NCBI GenBank assembly: GCA_003963075.1
Contig: RXJV01000020.1
Coordinates: 1 to 51,432, forward strand
From: Burkholderiales bacterium
GTDB lineage: Bacteria; Pseudomonadota; Gammaproteobacteria; Burkholderiales; Burkholderiaceae_C
Length of the DNA: 51,432 nt
Reading direction: 5' to 3'
Of this stretch, positions 35,495 to 45,418 are shown piece by piece; the stretch's first letter is position 1; each line of letters begins with the position of its first letter. The notes under the pieces are model-generated. The model was not told where the DNA came from. It saw only the letters and a list, made by a program, of their open reading frames with translations, and ran no database searches. Position numbers and translations under genes: made by a program.

Positions 35495-36463
35495 ATGACC
35501 CAGATCCAGGACAAGCGCCGCGCGCTGACACCCGAAGCGCTCACGATGATGGACACCATCGCCCGCACCGGCAGCTTTGCCGCCGCAGCACGCGAGATGG
35601 GCCGGGTGCCGTCGGCACTGACCTATTCGGTCCGTCAGCTGGAGGACGCCCTGGATGTGCTGCTCTTCGATCGCAGCTCGCGCCAGGCGGTGCTGACCTC
35701 GGCCGGCCAGGAGCTGCTGATCGAAGGCCGGCGCCTGCTGCAGGAGCTGGACGCCGTGGCCAACCGGGTGCGCCGCATCGCCACCGGCTGGGAGAGCGAG
35801 CTGACCATGGTGGTGGACGACGCGATCGCCCGCCGCGCGGTGTTCGACCTGATGGAGGCCTTCTACGCCCAGCGCTGCGAGGACGGCACGGCGCCACCGA
35901 CGCGGCTGAAGCTGCGCGTGGAGGTGCTGGCCGGCACCTGGGAGGCCCTGCTGCACGGCGAAGCGGATCTGGCCCTGGGCGTGCCCGCGCCCTCGGCCAG
36001 CAGCAGCATCCATTGCGAACCGGCCGGCGACCTGGAATTCGCGTTCTGTGTTGCCCCGCATCACCCGCTGGCCGCCCTGCCCGAGCCGCTGACGGCGGCC
36101 CAGATCGCCGAGCACCGCATCGTCGCGGTGGCCGACAGCGCCCGCATGCTGACGCCGATCACCGTCGGGCTGCTGCCCGGCCAGGACGTGCTGACCATGC
36201 CCTCCGTGGCCACCAAGCTGGAGGCCCTGCTGCGCGGCCTGGGCTGTGGCTCGCTGCCCACCAGCGTGGTGCGCCGGCATGTCGAGGCCGGCCGCCTGGT
36301 GCGCAAGGCCACCTACGAGGGGCGCCGCGCCAGCGTCATGCACTACGCCTGGCGCGACAGCGGCCAGGCGCCCGGCCGGGGGCTGGCCTGGTGGCTGGAG
36401 CGGTTGCGCAACGAGACGACGCGCCGCGCGCTGCTGGAGCAGCACGAGGGCCTGCTGCTCTAG
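35495..36463 (+). CDS. LysR regulator, YhaJ-like
   Basis: A 322-residue LysR protein. The N-terminus [42 protein letters not shown] closely follows E. coli YhaJ, with the recognition helix at about 35-50. The effector domain has [23 protein letters not shown] and IVAVADSAR, again YhaJ-like. YhaJ in E. coli responds to aromatic breakdown products. Divergent from pirin, whose E. coli counterpart yhaK neighbours yhaJ, so it likely controls pirin and the flavodoxin gene. Confidence 0.88.
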   Translation: MTQIQDKRRALTPEALTMMDTIARTGSFAAAAREMGRVPSALTYSVRQLEDALDVLLFDRSSRQAVLTSAGQELLIEGRRLLQELDAVANRVRRIATGWESELTMVVDDAIARRAVFDLMEAFYAQRCEDGTAPPTRLKLRVEVLAGTWEALLHGEADLALGVPAPSASSSIHCEPAGDLEFAFCVAPHHPLAALPEPLTAAQIAEHRIVAVADSARMLTPITVGLLPGQDVLTMPSVATKLEALLRGLGCGSLPTSVVRRHVEAGRLVRKATYEGRRASVMHYAWRDSGQAPGRGLAWWLERLRNETTRRALLEQHEGLLL

Positions 36464-36525
36464 CCGAGGCGATGGACACCCCGCTCACGCCTGCTCGGCC
36501 GCGCAGTCCGCGCCCATCGCCTCTG

Positions 36526-37383
36526 ATGGCCTACCGCGGCCGCTTCGCCCCCTCGCCCACCGGCCCGCTGCACGAGGGCTCGCTGGTGGCAGCGCTGGCG
36601 AGCTGGCTGGATGCCCGCGCCCACGGCGGCCAATGGCTGGTGCGCATGGAGGATGTGGACGGCCCGCGCTGCCCGCCGGGCATGGACGAACTCATCCTCG
36701 GCCAGCTCGAACGCCTGGGCCTGCGCCCCGACGAGCCGCCGACCTGGCAGTCACGGCGCGGTGAGCTCTACCAGGCCGCGCTCGACCGGCTGATCGCCTC
36801 AGGCCAGGCCTACGGCTGCGCCTGCACCCGGGCCGAGATCGCGGCCGCCGTCGGCCCGCGCGCGAAGCATGGCGAGCTGGTCTATCCGGGCAGTTGCCGT
36901 GAAGGCACGGGGGGCCGGCCGGTGCGCGCCTGGCGCCTGCGCGTGGACGGCCGCATCGATTGGCAGGACCGCCGGCTGGGCCCGCAGTCGCAAGACCTGG
37001 CCGCCGAGGTGGGCGACTTCGTGCTGAAGCGCGCCGATGGCCTGTGGGCCTACCAGCTCGCCGTCGTCGTCGACGATGCCGCGCAGGGCATCACCGACGT
37101 CGTGCGCGGCGCGGACCTGGCCGACAACACGCCACGGCAGATCGCGCTGCAGCAGGCGCTCGGCCTGCCGACGCCGCACTATCTGCACACGCCGCTGGTG
37201 CTGGCCGTCGATGGCCACAAGCTGTCCAAGCAGAACGGCGCCGCGGCGCTCGATCTGTCCGACCCGGCGGCGCGGCTGTGCGAGGCATCCCGCCGGCTCG
37301 GGCTGGACATCGAGGGCGGGCCTCGGCCGGCCGCCGACGTGCTGGCGTGTGCGCTTGCGCAGTGGCGTGCGCGCTGGCCCTGA
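36526..37383 (+). CDS. gluQ: Glutamyl-Q tRNA(Asp) synthetase GluQ-RS
   Basis: A 285-residue truncated glutamyl-tRNA synthetase that attaches glutamate to queuosine of tRNA-Asp. The class I HIGH-like motif is PLHEGS (14-19), the KMSKS-like motif is KLSKQNG, and a zinc site is suggested by CAC (near 103-105) plus a later Tyr and Cys (YPGSC). The anticodon-binding domain is absent, as in the family. An in-frame ATG at 36472 would add 18 Pro/Arg-rich residues; the family N-terminus favours 36526. Confidence 0.92.
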   Translation: MAYRGRFAPSPTGPLHEGSLVAALASWLDARAHGGQWLVRMEDVDGPRCPPGMDELILGQLERLGLRPDEPPTWQSRRGELYQAALDRLIASGQAYGCACTRAEIAAAVGPRAKHGELVYPGSCREGTGGRPVRAWRLRVDGRIDWQDRRLGPQSQDLAAEVGDFVLKRADGLWAYQLAVVVDDAAQGITDVVRGADLADNTPRQIALQQALGLPTPHYLHTPLVLAVDGHKLSKQNGAAALDLSDPAARLCEASRRLGLDIEGGPRPAADVLACALAQWRARWP

Positions 37384-37427
37384 GACGGCGACGCTGCCGG
37401 CCCAGCGCGGCAGGCAAGCCGGCCCGC

Positions 37428-38021
37428 TCAGTGCCGCAGCAGCGGCGTGAAGACCAGCGCAAAGCCCGTGAGATTCAGCACCACCATCGCCCAGTAGGTG
37501 CGCAGGAAGGACGCCTTGCGGTTCTTGTGGCGCAGGGTCTGCTGGGCCAGCAGCGCGCCGGGCCAGCCGCCGGCGAGTGACAGCAGATGCAGCCGGTTCT
37601 CGGCCACCCGCCGATCACCGCGCGCGGCGGCGCGCTTGTCGAGGGCATAGACGATGAAGCTGGCCATGCTCAGCGCCGAGTACAGCCCCCACAGCCAGTT
37701 CGGCAGACCCCAGCACAGATGGCAGACCAGTACCAGCGCGGCGAAGGCCGGAACCAGCAGCAGCACACGGTGGGTGTGCGGCACCGCCGGCCCGGCCGAT
37801 GGCGCATGGCGGGCGAGGCGCTGCACGTCGACGGCGCGACGCTTGCCGTGGGCGTCCCTGCCCTCGCGAAAACCCAGGCGCTCGCCGACCACCGGCCGAT
37901 CAGGCCGCAGGCCGAAGCCCTTGATGTGGACGAACAGCTTGGCGCCGCCGCCATCGGGCGTGATGAAGCCATAACCCTTGGCGTCGTCCCACTGAGTGAG
38001 CGTGCCGGTGCTGGGCTTCAT
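37428..38021 (-). CDS. Cold-shock domain fused to DUF1294 membrane protein
   Basis: A 197-residue fusion. Residues 1-65 are a cold-shock domain with RNP1-like KGYGFI and RNP2-like KLFVHI. A short linker leads to about four hydrophobic segments and the DUF1294 signature ALDKRAA, RVAENRLHLLSLAGGWPGALLAQQTLRHKNRKASF. The nucleic-acid-binding part would face the cytoplasm. The domain pair is known in proteobacteria, but its role is not. The gene follows the amidohydrolase by 16 bases on the same strand. Confidence 0.9.
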   Translation of the reverse strand: MKPSTGTLTQWDDAKGYGFITPDGGGAKLFVHIKGFGLRPDRPVVGERLGFREGRDAHGKRRAVDVQRLARHAPSAGPAVPHTHRVLLLVPAFAALVLVCHLCWGLPNWLWGLYSALSMASFIVYALDKRAAARGDRRVAENRLHLLSLAGGWPGALLAQQTLRHKNRKASFLRTYWAMVVLNLTGFALVFTPLLRH

Positions 38022-38037
38022 CGCGGGCGTACTGAGG

Positions 38038-39348
38038 TCAGCCGGCCTTCATGCGGCCGACGACCTCGCGCACCTCAGCCAGCAGGGCGGGCAGGTCGAG
38101 GCTGGTCGGCTGCCGGTCACGCAGCACCTGGCGACCGCCGATCCAAACATGGCGCACATGCTCTCGACCCGCGACATAGACCAGCTGCGCCGCCGGGTTG
38201 TAGACCGGCTGGCACTCGACATCGTCCAGCGACACGGCGACGCAGTCGGCCAGCTTGCCGACCTCCAGCGAGCCGAGATCGTCCGCGCGGCCCATGGCCT
38301 TGGCGGCGCGGATCGTCGCCATCTCGAGCGCGATGCGTGCCGAAGCCACGGTCGGGTCGCCGCTGATGCCCTTGGCCAGCAGCGCCGCCGAACGGATCTC
38401 GCCGAACATGTCCAGGCGGTTGTTGGACGCGGCGCCATCGGTGCCGAGGATGGTGTTCACGCCGGCCGCCTCCAGCGCCTGGAGCGGCATCACGCCGGAG
38501 GCCAGCTTCAGGTTGGAGTTGGGGTTGTGCACCAGATGCACACCCTTGCTGGCCATCAGGTCGATCTCGGCCTCGTTCAGGTGGACCATGTGCACCGCGA
38601 TCATGCGCTCGCTGAACAGGCCGAGCCGATCCAGCCGCTCGATCGGACGCACGCCATGGGCCTTGAGGCCGTCGGTCACCTCGCCTGCCGTCTCGTGGAT
38701 ATGGCAGTGCATCTGGATGTCGAGCCGCTCGGCCAGGTCGCGCAGCTTGACGAAGGTCTCATCGGACACCGTATACGGCGCATGTGGCGCGCTGGTCCAG
38801 TCGAGCATCTTCTCGCCCTTGAACTGCTCGTAGGCGGCGACGCCCTTGGCGATGTAGTCGTCGGGGCCGCTGGCATAGCCGGTCGGGAAGTCGATGACAT
38901 TCATCGACACCGCGGCGCGCACACCCGCATCCAGCGCGGCACGGGCCATCGCGGTCGGGAAGAAGTACATGTCGTTGATATAGGTCGTGCCGCTGCGCAG
39001 GCCCTCGGCCGCGGCGAGCTTGGAGCCCAGGTGGACCCAGTCCTCGCTGACCCACTGCTTTTCCAGCGGCCAGATGTGGTTCTGCAGCCAGTCCATCAGC
39101 GGCACGTCGTCCGCCACGCCGCGCAGCAGCGTCATGGCCGAATGCGCATGGCCGTTGATCAGGCCGGGGATCAGGATCTGCTCTGGCAGCTCGACACGCT
39201 CGGCCTGGGGGTGGCGGGCTAGCAAGTCTGCGCGCGGGCCGATGGCGGCGATGCGGTCGGCATCGATCAGCAGCGCATGGTCCTCGAGCACGTCCTCGCC
39301 GGGCTTCATCGTCAGCAGCCAGCGGGGCAGCAGCAGCGTCTGGGTCAT
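38038..39348 (-). CDS. mtaD: TRZ/ATZ amidohydrolase (MTA/SAH deaminase type)
   Basis: A 436-residue metal-dependent hydrolase. The zinc site includes H67 and H69 (NGHAHSAM), HCHIHE in the middle and a late Asp in LGTDGAASNN. TLLRGVADDVPLMDWL and the HNPNSNLKLASG block are shared with 5-methylthioadenosine/S-adenosylhomocysteine deaminases. It may deaminate MTA or SAH to inosyl products; other nucleoside or cyanuric-type substrates are possible. It lies 29 bases after the ribokinase gene on the same strand, which suggests nucleoside-ribose salvage. Confidence 0.85.
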   Translation of the reverse strand: MTQTLLLPRWLLTMKPGEDVLEDHALLIDADRIAAIGPRADLLARHPQAERVELPEQILIPGLINGHAHSAMTLLRGVADDVPLMDWLQNHIWPLEKQWVSEDWVHLGSKLAAAEGLRSGTTYINDMYFFPTAMARAALDAGVRAAVSMNVIDFPTGYASGPDDYIAKGVAAYEQFKGEKMLDWTSAPHAPYTVSDETFVKLRDLAERLDIQMHCHIHETAGEVTDGLKAHGVRPIERLDRLGLFSERMIAVHMVHLNEAEIDLMASKGVHLVHNPNSNLKLASGVMPLQALEAAGVNTILGTDGAASNNRLDMFGEIRSAALLAKGISGDPTVASARIALEMATIRAAKAMGRADDLGSLEVGKLADCVAVSLDDVECQPVYNPAAQLVYVAGREHVRHVWIGGRQVLRDRQPTSLDLPALLAEVREVVGRMKAG

Positions 39349-39377
39349 GGTGTTCTCCTTGTTGAATCGGTGTCCGG

Positions 39378-40307
39378 TCAGGCCGACGCCAGCGCGGCGT
39401 CCACCTCTGCGCGGTAGGGCATCGCTTCCTGCACGCCGGGGCGGGAGACGGACAGCGAGGCGGCCGTCTGCGCAAAGCCCAGGGCGCGGTCGAGGTCCTG
39501 GCCCTCGGCCAGCGCCGTGACCAGAGCGCCGACCAGGGTGTCACCGGCGCCGACGGTGTCCACCGCCTTCACGGGGCGAGCCGTCACGCGACGGCCCCCT
39601 TGGTCATCGAGCCAGTACAAACCGTCGGCGCCCAAAGAGATGAGCACCGACGCCGGTCCCTGCTCACGCAAGGACCGGGCGAGCGCCTCGGGTGCCGCCT
39701 CCTCGCGGGGCTGGCCGGACGCCTCCCAGACCAGCGCACGCGCCTCCAGCGCATTGACCACGAGCAGGTCGACCAGCGGCATCAAGCGCGCTCCGCCGGC
39801 ACGGAAGGGCGCGGCATTCAGCAGGGTCTTGGCGCCAGCCGCGCGGGCCCGCTCGAAGGCGCGGGCGATGCTTTCCAGCGGCAGCTCCTGCTGGGCCACC
39901 AGCCAGCGCAGGCCGTCCAGGTCGAGCGCATCGACCTGCTCCAGCGGCAGGCTGCCATTGGAGCCAGCCACCGTGACGATCTGGTTTTCAGCGTCCTCGG
40001 CGCCGACGACGATCAATGCCACGCCGGGCAGTTCATCGGCGGGCTGGACGATGGCCCGCGTGTCCACGCCCTCGCCGGCCAACTGCGCCACCATCGCGGC
40101 GCCGTTTTCCAGCTGGCCCACCCGGGCCGCGAGCGCGACGCGGGCACCGAGGCGCGCCGCCGCCACCGCCTGGTTCGCACCTTTACCCCCCAGGCAGGCA
40201 CTGAAACGCTGGCCGCGCAGCGTCTCACCCGGCAGGGGCAGGCGCGGCGCATGCACGATGAGGTCGCGGTTCACGCTGCCGAGGACGAGGATCTCAGGTC
40301 GGGTCAT
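39378..40307 (-). CDS. rbsK: Ribokinase
   Basis: A 309-residue PfkB-family sugar kinase. GGKGANQAVAAARLG (40-54) is the first family signature, and DTVGAGDTLVGAL near the C-terminus is the second, with the catalytic Asp in GAGD. GSVNRDLIVHAPRLPLPGET fits ribokinase rather than fructokinase. It makes ribose 5-phosphate. No ribose transporter is near, so the ribose would come from nucleosides. A terminator for gltA lies just upstream of its start. Confidence 0.9.
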   Translation of the reverse strand: MTRPEILVLGSVNRDLIVHAPRLPLPGETLRGQRFSACLGGKGANQAVAAARLGARVALAARVGQLENGAAMVAQLAGEGVDTRAIVQPADELPGVALIVVGAEDAENQIVTVAGSNGSLPLEQVDALDLDGLRWLVAQQELPLESIARAFERARAAGAKTLLNAAPFRAGGARLMPLVDLLVVNALEARALVWEASGQPREEAAPEALARSLREQGPASVLISLGADGLYWLDDQGGRRVTARPVKAVDTVGAGDTLVGALVTALAEGQDLDRALGFAQTAASLSVSRPGVQEAMPYRAEVDAALASA

Positions 40308-40326
40308 CGAGGCTCCTGAAACGAAA

Positions 40327-40352
40327 GAACCCCTCGGGGGACCGAGGGGTTC
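40327..40352 (-). terminator. Rho-independent terminator of gltA
   Basis: GAACCCCTCGG and CCGAGGGGTTC form a perfect 11-bp stem with a four-base loop. Read on the minus strand it follows the gltA stop by 18 bases and is trailed by TTTCGTTTC, a good terminator. It separates the TCA operon from ribokinase. Confidence 0.88.
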
Positions 40353-40370
40353 GCGAGGGGCGAGCGTCGA

Positions 40371-41681
40371 TCAACGCTGGCCGATGGGCTTGACGTCGCG
40401 CGCCGCGGCGCCGACGAAGAGCTGGCGCGGACGGCCGATCTTGTACTCGGGGTCACCGATCATCTCATTGAGCTGGGCGATCCAGCCGACCGTGCGGGCC
40501 AGCGCGAAGATGGCCGTGAACAGCGGCACCGGGATGCCGATGGCGCGCTGCACGATGCCCGAGTAGAAGTCGACGTTCGGGTAGAGCTTGCGGGCGACGA
40601 AGTACTCGTCTTCCAGCGCGATCTGCTCCAGCTTCATCGCCAGCTCGAACAGCGGGTCGTTCTGCAAGCCGAGCTCATTGAGCACCTCGTGGCAGGTCTC
40701 GCGCATCAGCTTGGCGCGCGGGTCGTAGTTCTTGTAGACCCGGTGACCGAAGCCCATCAGCTTGACGCCGGAGTTCTTGTCCTTGACCTTGCTGATGAAG
40801 TCGCCGATGCGGGCCACGCCGCCCTGCTTCTGGATGTCGCCCAGCATGTTCAGGCAGGCCTCGTTGGCGCCACCGTGGGCGGGGCCCCACAGGCAGGCCA
40901 CACCGGCCGCGATGGCCGCGAACGGGTTGGTGCCCGACGAGCCGCACAGGCGCACGGTCGACGTGGACGCGTTCTGCTCGTGGTCGGCATGCAGCGTGAA
41001 GATGCGGTCCATCGCACGGACCAACACGTCGTTGGGCTTGTACTCCTCGCAGGGCGTGGCGAACATCATGCGCATGAAGTTGCCGGCGTAGCTGAGGTCG
41101 TTCTTCGGGTAGATGTAGGGCTGGCCGATGGTGTACTTGTAGGCCATGGCCACCAGCGTGGGCATCTTGGCGATCAGGCGGATCGCCGCGATCTCGCGGT
41201 GCTCGGGGTTATGGACGTCAGTGCTGTCGTGATAGAAGGCCGACATCGCGCCCACCAGGCCGGTCATGACGGCCATCGGGTGGGCGTCACGGCGGAAGCC
41301 GCGCAGGAAGTGCTGCATCTGCTCGTGCACCATGGTGTGGTGCATGACCTTGTATTCGAAGTCGGCCTTCTGGCTTTCGTTCGGCAGCTCTCCGTACAGC
41401 AGCAGGTAGCAGGTCTCGAGGTAGTCGCAGTTCACCGCGAGCTGTTCGATCGGGTAGCCGCGGTAGAGCAGTTCGCCCTTGTCGCCATCGATGTAGGTGA
41501 TGGTCGAGTTGCACGAGGCGGTGCTCAGGAAGCCCGGGTCGTAGGTGAACTTGCCGGTCTGGCCGTAGAGCTTGCGGATGTCGATGACATCCGGTCCGAT
41601 GCTGCCCTTGTACAGCGGCAGATCCATCGAGGGGCTGCCGTCGGAGAACGACAGGGTGGCTTTCACGTCGGACGGGATCAT
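40371..41681 (-). CDS. gltA: Citrate synthase
   Basis: A 436-residue type II (hexameric, Gram-negative type) citrate synthase. Catalytic blocks are [39 protein letters not shown] with the active His, and [15 protein letters not shown], with a later [15 protein letters not shown] holding the catalytic Asp. The ATG at 41681 gives [12 protein letters not shown], the usual start; a 30-codon upstream extension overlaps sdhE and is unlikely. Last gene of the sdh-gltA transcript, 34 bases after sdhE. Confidence 0.96.
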   Translation of the reverse strand: MIPSDVKATLSFSDGSPSMDLPLYKGSIGPDVIDIRKLYGQTGKFTYDPGFLSTASCNSTITYIDGDKGELLYRGYPIEQLAVNCDYLETCYLLLYGELPNESQKADFEYKVMHHTMVHEQMQHFLRGFRRDAHPMAVMTGLVGAMSAFYHDSTDVHNPEHREIAAIRLIAKMPTLVAMAYKYTIGQPYIYPKNDLSYAGNFMRMMFATPCEEYKPNDVLVRAMDRIFTLHADHEQNASTSTVRLCGSSGTNPFAAIAAGVACLWGPAHGGANEACLNMLGDIQKQGGVARIGDFISKVKDKNSGVKLMGFGHRVYKNYDPRAKLMRETCHEVLNELGLQNDPLFELAMKLEQIALEDEYFVARKLYPNVDFYSGIVQRAIGIPVPLFTAIFALARTVGWIAQLNEMIGDPEYKIGRPRQLFVGAAARDVKPIGQR

Positions 41682-41715
41682 GGTGCGGTCCTTTGGGTTT
41701 TGAAAAGCGATTCGG

Positions 41716-41985
41716 TCAGGGGCGCAGCTCGGCCAGCACTTCGCGCACGGCAGTGGAGTCGAGGTCACCACTGGGTTCCTTGCGGCGCAGCAGCAGGTCG
41801 AGCAGGTCGTTGTCGGCGAGGTCCATCAGCGCGGTCAGGCCCTCGGCCTGCGTCACACTGACCTGCCCGGCCTTGCGAGTGAAGTAACGCTCGATCAACA
41901 GGTCGTTCTCGAGCAGACCCCGACGGCAGCGCCAGCGCAGCTTGGACAGCGCGCGCTCGTCGATCAGGGCCAGAACTTCAGCCAT
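41716..41985 (-). CDS. sdhE: Succinate dehydrogenase flavinylation factor SdhE
   Basis: An 89-residue protein with the diagnostic RGxxE motif in [18 protein letters not shown] (about 18-35). SdhE assists covalent attachment of FAD to SdhA. It follows sdhB by nine bases and precedes gltA, the arrangement common in Burkholderiales. Confidence 0.93.
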   Translation of the reverse strand: MAEVLALIDERALSKLRWRCRRGLLENDLLIERYFTRKAGQVSVTQAEGLTALMDLADNDLLDLLLRRKEPSGDLDSTAVREVLAELRP

Positions 41986-41994
41986 GGGCGGGTG

Positions 41995-42696
41995 TCAGAC
42001 GGCCCGGCGGACCATCAGCTCCTTGATTTTGCCGATGGCCTTCGTGGGGTTCAGGCCCTTGGGGCAGACGTCCACGCAGTTCATGATGGTGTGGCAACGG
42101 AACAGCCGGTAGGGATCTTCCAGGTTGTCCAGGCGCTCATTGGTGGCTTCGTCGCGGCTGTCGGCGATGAAGCGGTAGGCCTGCAGCAGGCCGGCCGGGC
42201 CGACGAATTTGTCCGGGTTCCACCAGAAACTCGGGCAGCTCGTCGAGCAGCTCGCGCACAGGATGCACTCGTACAGGCCGTTGAGCTCGTCGCGCTCCTC
42301 GGGCGACTGCAGCCGCTCGGTGTCGGGCGGGATGTTGTCGTTGACGAGGTAGGGCTTGATCGAGTGGTATTGCTTGAAGAACTGCGTCATGTCGACGATC
42401 AGGTCGCGCACGACGGGCAGGCCCGGCAGCGGCTTGAGCACGATGGTGCCCGGCAGCGTGCGCATATTCGTCAGGCAGGCCAGGCCGTTCTTGCCGTTGA
42501 TGTTCATCGCGTCCGAGCCGCAGACGCCTTCGCGGCAGGAGCGGCGGAAGGACAGGCTGGGGTCGACCGCCTTGAGCTTCATCAGGGCGTCCAGCAGCAT
42601 GCGCTCATTGCCGTCCAGTTCGACCTCAAGGGTCTGCATGTAGGGCTTGGCGTCCTTGTCCGGGTCGTAGCGGTAAATCTGGAAGGTGCGCTTCAT
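41995..42696 (-). CDS. sdhB: Succinate dehydrogenase iron-sulfur subunit
   Basis: A 233-residue subunit. The [2Fe-2S] ligands are C54, C59, D62 and C74 (SCREGVCGSD...LAC); the Asp ligand is also seen in E. coli. [4Fe-4S] is bound by C144, C147, C150 and C211, and [3Fe-4S] by C154, C201 and C207. It carries electrons from SdhA FAD to ubiquinone on the membrane anchor. Confidence 0.96.
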   Translation of the reverse strand: MKRTFQIYRYDPDKDAKPYMQTLEVELDGNERMLLDALMKLKAVDPSLSFRRSCREGVCGSDAMNINGKNGLACLTNMRTLPGTIVLKPLPGLPVVRDLIVDMTQFFKQYHSIKPYLVNDNIPPDTERLQSPEERDELNGLYECILCASCSTSCPSFWWNPDKFVGPAGLLQAYRFIADSRDEATNERLDNLEDPYRLFRCHTIMNCVDVCPKGLNPTKAIGKIKELMVRRAV

Positions 42697-42721
42697 GATC
42701 TTGGGTGTCCTGGGTCGGCCG

Positions 42722-44512
42722 TCAGAAGGTGCGGACCTTCGGCGGGATCGATTCGACGGAGAGCGGCTTGAGGTTGACCGGCTTGTAATCCAGGCGGTTG
42801 CCTTCGGAGTACCACAGCGTGTGCTTCATCCACTCCTCGTCGTTGCGGCCGTTCGGGTGGGCAGGGGTGTCGCCGTAGTCGTTGACCGTGTGGGCGCCGC
42901 GGCTTTCCTTGCGCGCTGCGGCCGACACGATGGTGGCCTGCGCCGCTTCGATCAGGTTCTCGACTTCGAGCGCCTCAATGCGCGCGGTGTTGAAGACCTT
43001 GGACTTGTCCTTCAAGGTGATGTTCTTCACCCGCTGGGCAATCTCGGCGATCTTTGCCACGCCTTCATCGAGCATGGCCTGGGTGCGGAACACACCGGCA
43101 TGCTGCTGCATCGCGGTGCGCAGGTCGTTGGCGACGTCCTGCGCGTACTCGCCGCTGGTGCTGCTGTCCAGGCGCGCGAGGCGGGCGAGCGAGCGGTCGG
43201 CCGCATCGGCCGGCAGGGCCTTGTGCGAACGCTTGCCGAGGTCGGCCGCCACCAGGTGGTTGCCGGCAGCACGGCCGAAGACCAGCAGGTCCAGCAGCGA
43301 GTTCGTGCCCAGGCGGTTGGCGCCATGCACGCTGACGCAGGCGCATTCGCCGACCGCGTAGAGGCCGTTGATGACTTCGTTTGGGTTGCCGTTCTTCGGC
43401 GCGACCACCTGGCCGTGGATGTTGGTCGGGATGCCACCCATCTGGTAATGGATGGTCGGCACCACGGGGATGGGTTCCTTGGTGATGTCGACGTTGGCGA
43501 AGTTGTGACCAATCTCCAGCACCGAGGGCAGGCGCTTGGCGATGGTGTCCGCGCCCAGGTGGGTCATGTCGAGGTTGATGTAGTCCTTGTTCGGACCGCA
43601 GCCGCGACCTTCCTTGATTTCCTGGTCCATGCAGCGCGACACGAAGTCGCGCGGCGCGAGGTCCTTCAGCGTCGGCGCATAGCGCTCCATAAAGCGCTCG
43701 CCATTGGCGTTGCGCAGGATGGCGCCCTCGCCGCGGCAGCCTTCGGTCAGCAGCACGCCGGCGTTGTGCACGCCGGTCGGGTGGAACTGCCAGAACTCCA
43801 TGTCTTCCAGCGGGATGCCGGCGCGCGCCGCCATGCCCAGGCCGTCACCGGTGTTGATGAAGGCGTTGGTGGAAGCCGCGAAGATGCGGCCCGCGCCGCC
43901 GGTGGCCAGCAGCACGGTCTTGCCCTGCAGGATGTGCAAATCGCCGGTTTCCATTTCCAGCGCGGTCACACCGACCACGTCGCCGTCGGCGTCGCGGATC
44001 AGGTCCAGCGCCATCCACTCGACGAAGAACTGCGTGCGGGCCTTGACGTTCTGCTGGTAGAGCGTGTGCAGCATCGCGTGGCCGGTGCGGTCGGCCGCGG
44101 CGCAGGCGCGCTGCACCGGCTTCTCGCCGTAGTTGGCGGTGTGGCCGCCGAACGGGCGTTGGTAGATGGTGCCGTCGGCATTGCGGTCGAAGGGCATGCC
44201 GAAGTGCTCAAGCTCGTAGACGACCTTGGGCGCTTCGCGGCACATGAACTCGATGGCGTCCTGGTCGCCGAGCCAGTCGGAGCCCTTGACGGTGTCGTAG
44301 AAGTGGTAGTGCCAGTTGTCCTCGCTCATGTTGCCGAGCGAGGCACCGATGCCGCCCTGGGCGGCCACGGTGTGCGAGCGGGTCGGGAAGACCTTGGACA
44401 GCACGGCCACGTTGAGGCCGGCGCGCGCCAGTTGCAGCGAGGCGCGCATGCCGGAGCCACCGGCCCCGACGATGACCACGTCGAACTTGCGGGTCGAAAC
44501 TTTTGCCGTCAT
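42722..44512 (-). CDS. sdhA: Succinate dehydrogenase flavoprotein subunit
   Basis: A 596-residue subunit. The dinucleotide-binding motif is VIVGAGGSGMRA (13-24), H47 in RSHTVAAQGG is the covalent FAD site, and QFHPTGVHNAG and the YQMGGIPTN region form the succinate site. Its ATG overlaps the sdhD stop (TGATG). The start at 44512 gives the typical N-terminus; the frame continues upstream without similarity. Confidence 0.96.
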   Translation of the reverse strand: MTAKVSTRKFDVVIVGAGGSGMRASLQLARAGLNVAVLSKVFPTRSHTVAAQGGIGASLGNMSEDNWHYHFYDTVKGSDWLGDQDAIEFMCREAPKVVYELEHFGMPFDRNADGTIYQRPFGGHTANYGEKPVQRACAAADRTGHAMLHTLYQQNVKARTQFFVEWMALDLIRDADGDVVGVTALEMETGDLHILQGKTVLLATGGAGRIFAASTNAFINTGDGLGMAARAGIPLEDMEFWQFHPTGVHNAGVLLTEGCRGEGAILRNANGERFMERYAPTLKDLAPRDFVSRCMDQEIKEGRGCGPNKDYINLDMTHLGADTIAKRLPSVLEIGHNFANVDITKEPIPVVPTIHYQMGGIPTNIHGQVVAPKNGNPNEVINGLYAVGECACVSVHGANRLGTNSLLDLLVFGRAAGNHLVAADLGKRSHKALPADAADRSLARLARLDSSTSGEYAQDVANDLRTAMQQHAGVFRTQAMLDEGVAKIAEIAQRVKNITLKDKSKVFNTARIEALEVENLIEAAQATIVSAAARKESRGAHTVNDYGDTPAHPNGRNDEEWMKHTLWYSEGNRLDYKPVNLKPLSVESIPPKVRTF

Positions 44513-44871
44513 CACAGTCTCCACAGCACCTGGATGGCCCAGCCGGCACAGCCGAGCAACCACACGATCGAAAACACTTGCAGGGCCAGCCGCAGGGCGA
44601 CGGGCTTCACGTAGTCCATCCAGATGTCCCGCACGCCAACCCAGGCGTGGTAGGCCAGCGCGACGATGGTGACGAAGCTCAGGACCTTCATCCACTGCTG
44701 CGAAAAGATGGCGGCCCAGCGGTCATAGCCCAGGGCGCCGGGCATCAGCAACTGCACCAGCAGTGCGAGCGTGAACAGGGCCATCAGCACGGCGGTGACG
44801 CGCTGGGCGAGCCAGTCGCGCAGGCCGTAATGCGCGCCGACGACGAGGCGCTTGGAGCCGAAAGTGCTCAT
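44512..44871 (-). CDS. sdhD: Succinate dehydrogenase membrane anchor SdhD
   Basis: A 119-residue, three-helix anchor. H75 in YHAWVGVRDIWMDYVKP and the nearby Y87 correspond to the heme b ligand and quinone-site Tyr of E. coli SdhD. It forms the quinone pocket with SdhC and SdhB. The stop overlaps the sdhA start. Confidence 0.92.
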   Translation of the reverse strand: MSTFGSKRLVVGAHYGLRDWLAQRVTAVLMALFTLALLVQLLMPGALGYDRWAAIFSQQWMKVLSFVTIVALAYHAWVGVRDIWMDYVKPVALRLALQVFSIVWLLGCAGWAIQVLWRL

Positions 44872-44896
44872 TCTTGTGTTGTCCTTCGGTTGGGAA

Positions 44897-45325
44897 TCAG
44901 TACAGGCCGAACAGCTTGGCGCCCAGCGCGACCGTCAGCAGCAGGCTCAGCGCGAGCGTGATCACCGCCGAGCTGTGGCCCTGCGCCTTGCTGACGCTGT
45001 GGGTGGCATCCATCCACAGGTGGCGAACGCCCGCGATGAAGTGATGCAGATACGCCCAGATCAAGGCCAGCGCGACCAGCTTCACGAACGCGCCCGGCAG
45101 GCCTGCGACACCGGCCACGAACACGTTCGTGAAGGCATCGAAGGAGATTTCCGAGCTGAGGCTGTTGTCCAGCATCCAGACCACGAAGGGCAGCAGCAGG
45201 AACATCAGCAGGCCGCTGATGCGATGCAGGATGGAGACGATGCCGGCGGGCGGGAGGCGGTAGCTGACGATCTGGGTGACGTGGATGTTGCGGTAAACCG
45301 GTCTTGCCTTGGCGCTGTCCGTCAT
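44897..45325 (-). CDS. sdhC: Succinate dehydrogenase cytochrome b556 subunit SdhC
   Basis: A 142-residue, three-helix anchor and the first gene of the operon. SILHRISGLLMF (31-42) is the family signature, and H95 in HHFIAGVRHLWMD is the expected heme ligand. On the minus strand a TAGAAT hexamer lies at 45360-45365, about 35 bases before the ATG, but no convincing -35 precedes it. Confidence 0.94.
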   Translation of the reverse strand: MTDSAKARPVYRNIHVTQIVSYRLPPAGIVSILHRISGLLMFLLLPFVVWMLDNSLSSEISFDAFTNVFVAGVAGLPGAFVKLVALALIWAYLHHFIAGVRHLWMDATHSVSKAQGHSSAVITLALSLLLTVALGAKLFGLY

Positions 45326-45418
45326 GATCGAGCCTGGGTAATCAATATGAAACCGAAAGATTCTAGGGCCAAGAGTTAACCCGAGTGGCGGACGTGCTGC
45401 ACCGCGCCATTGTCAGTT

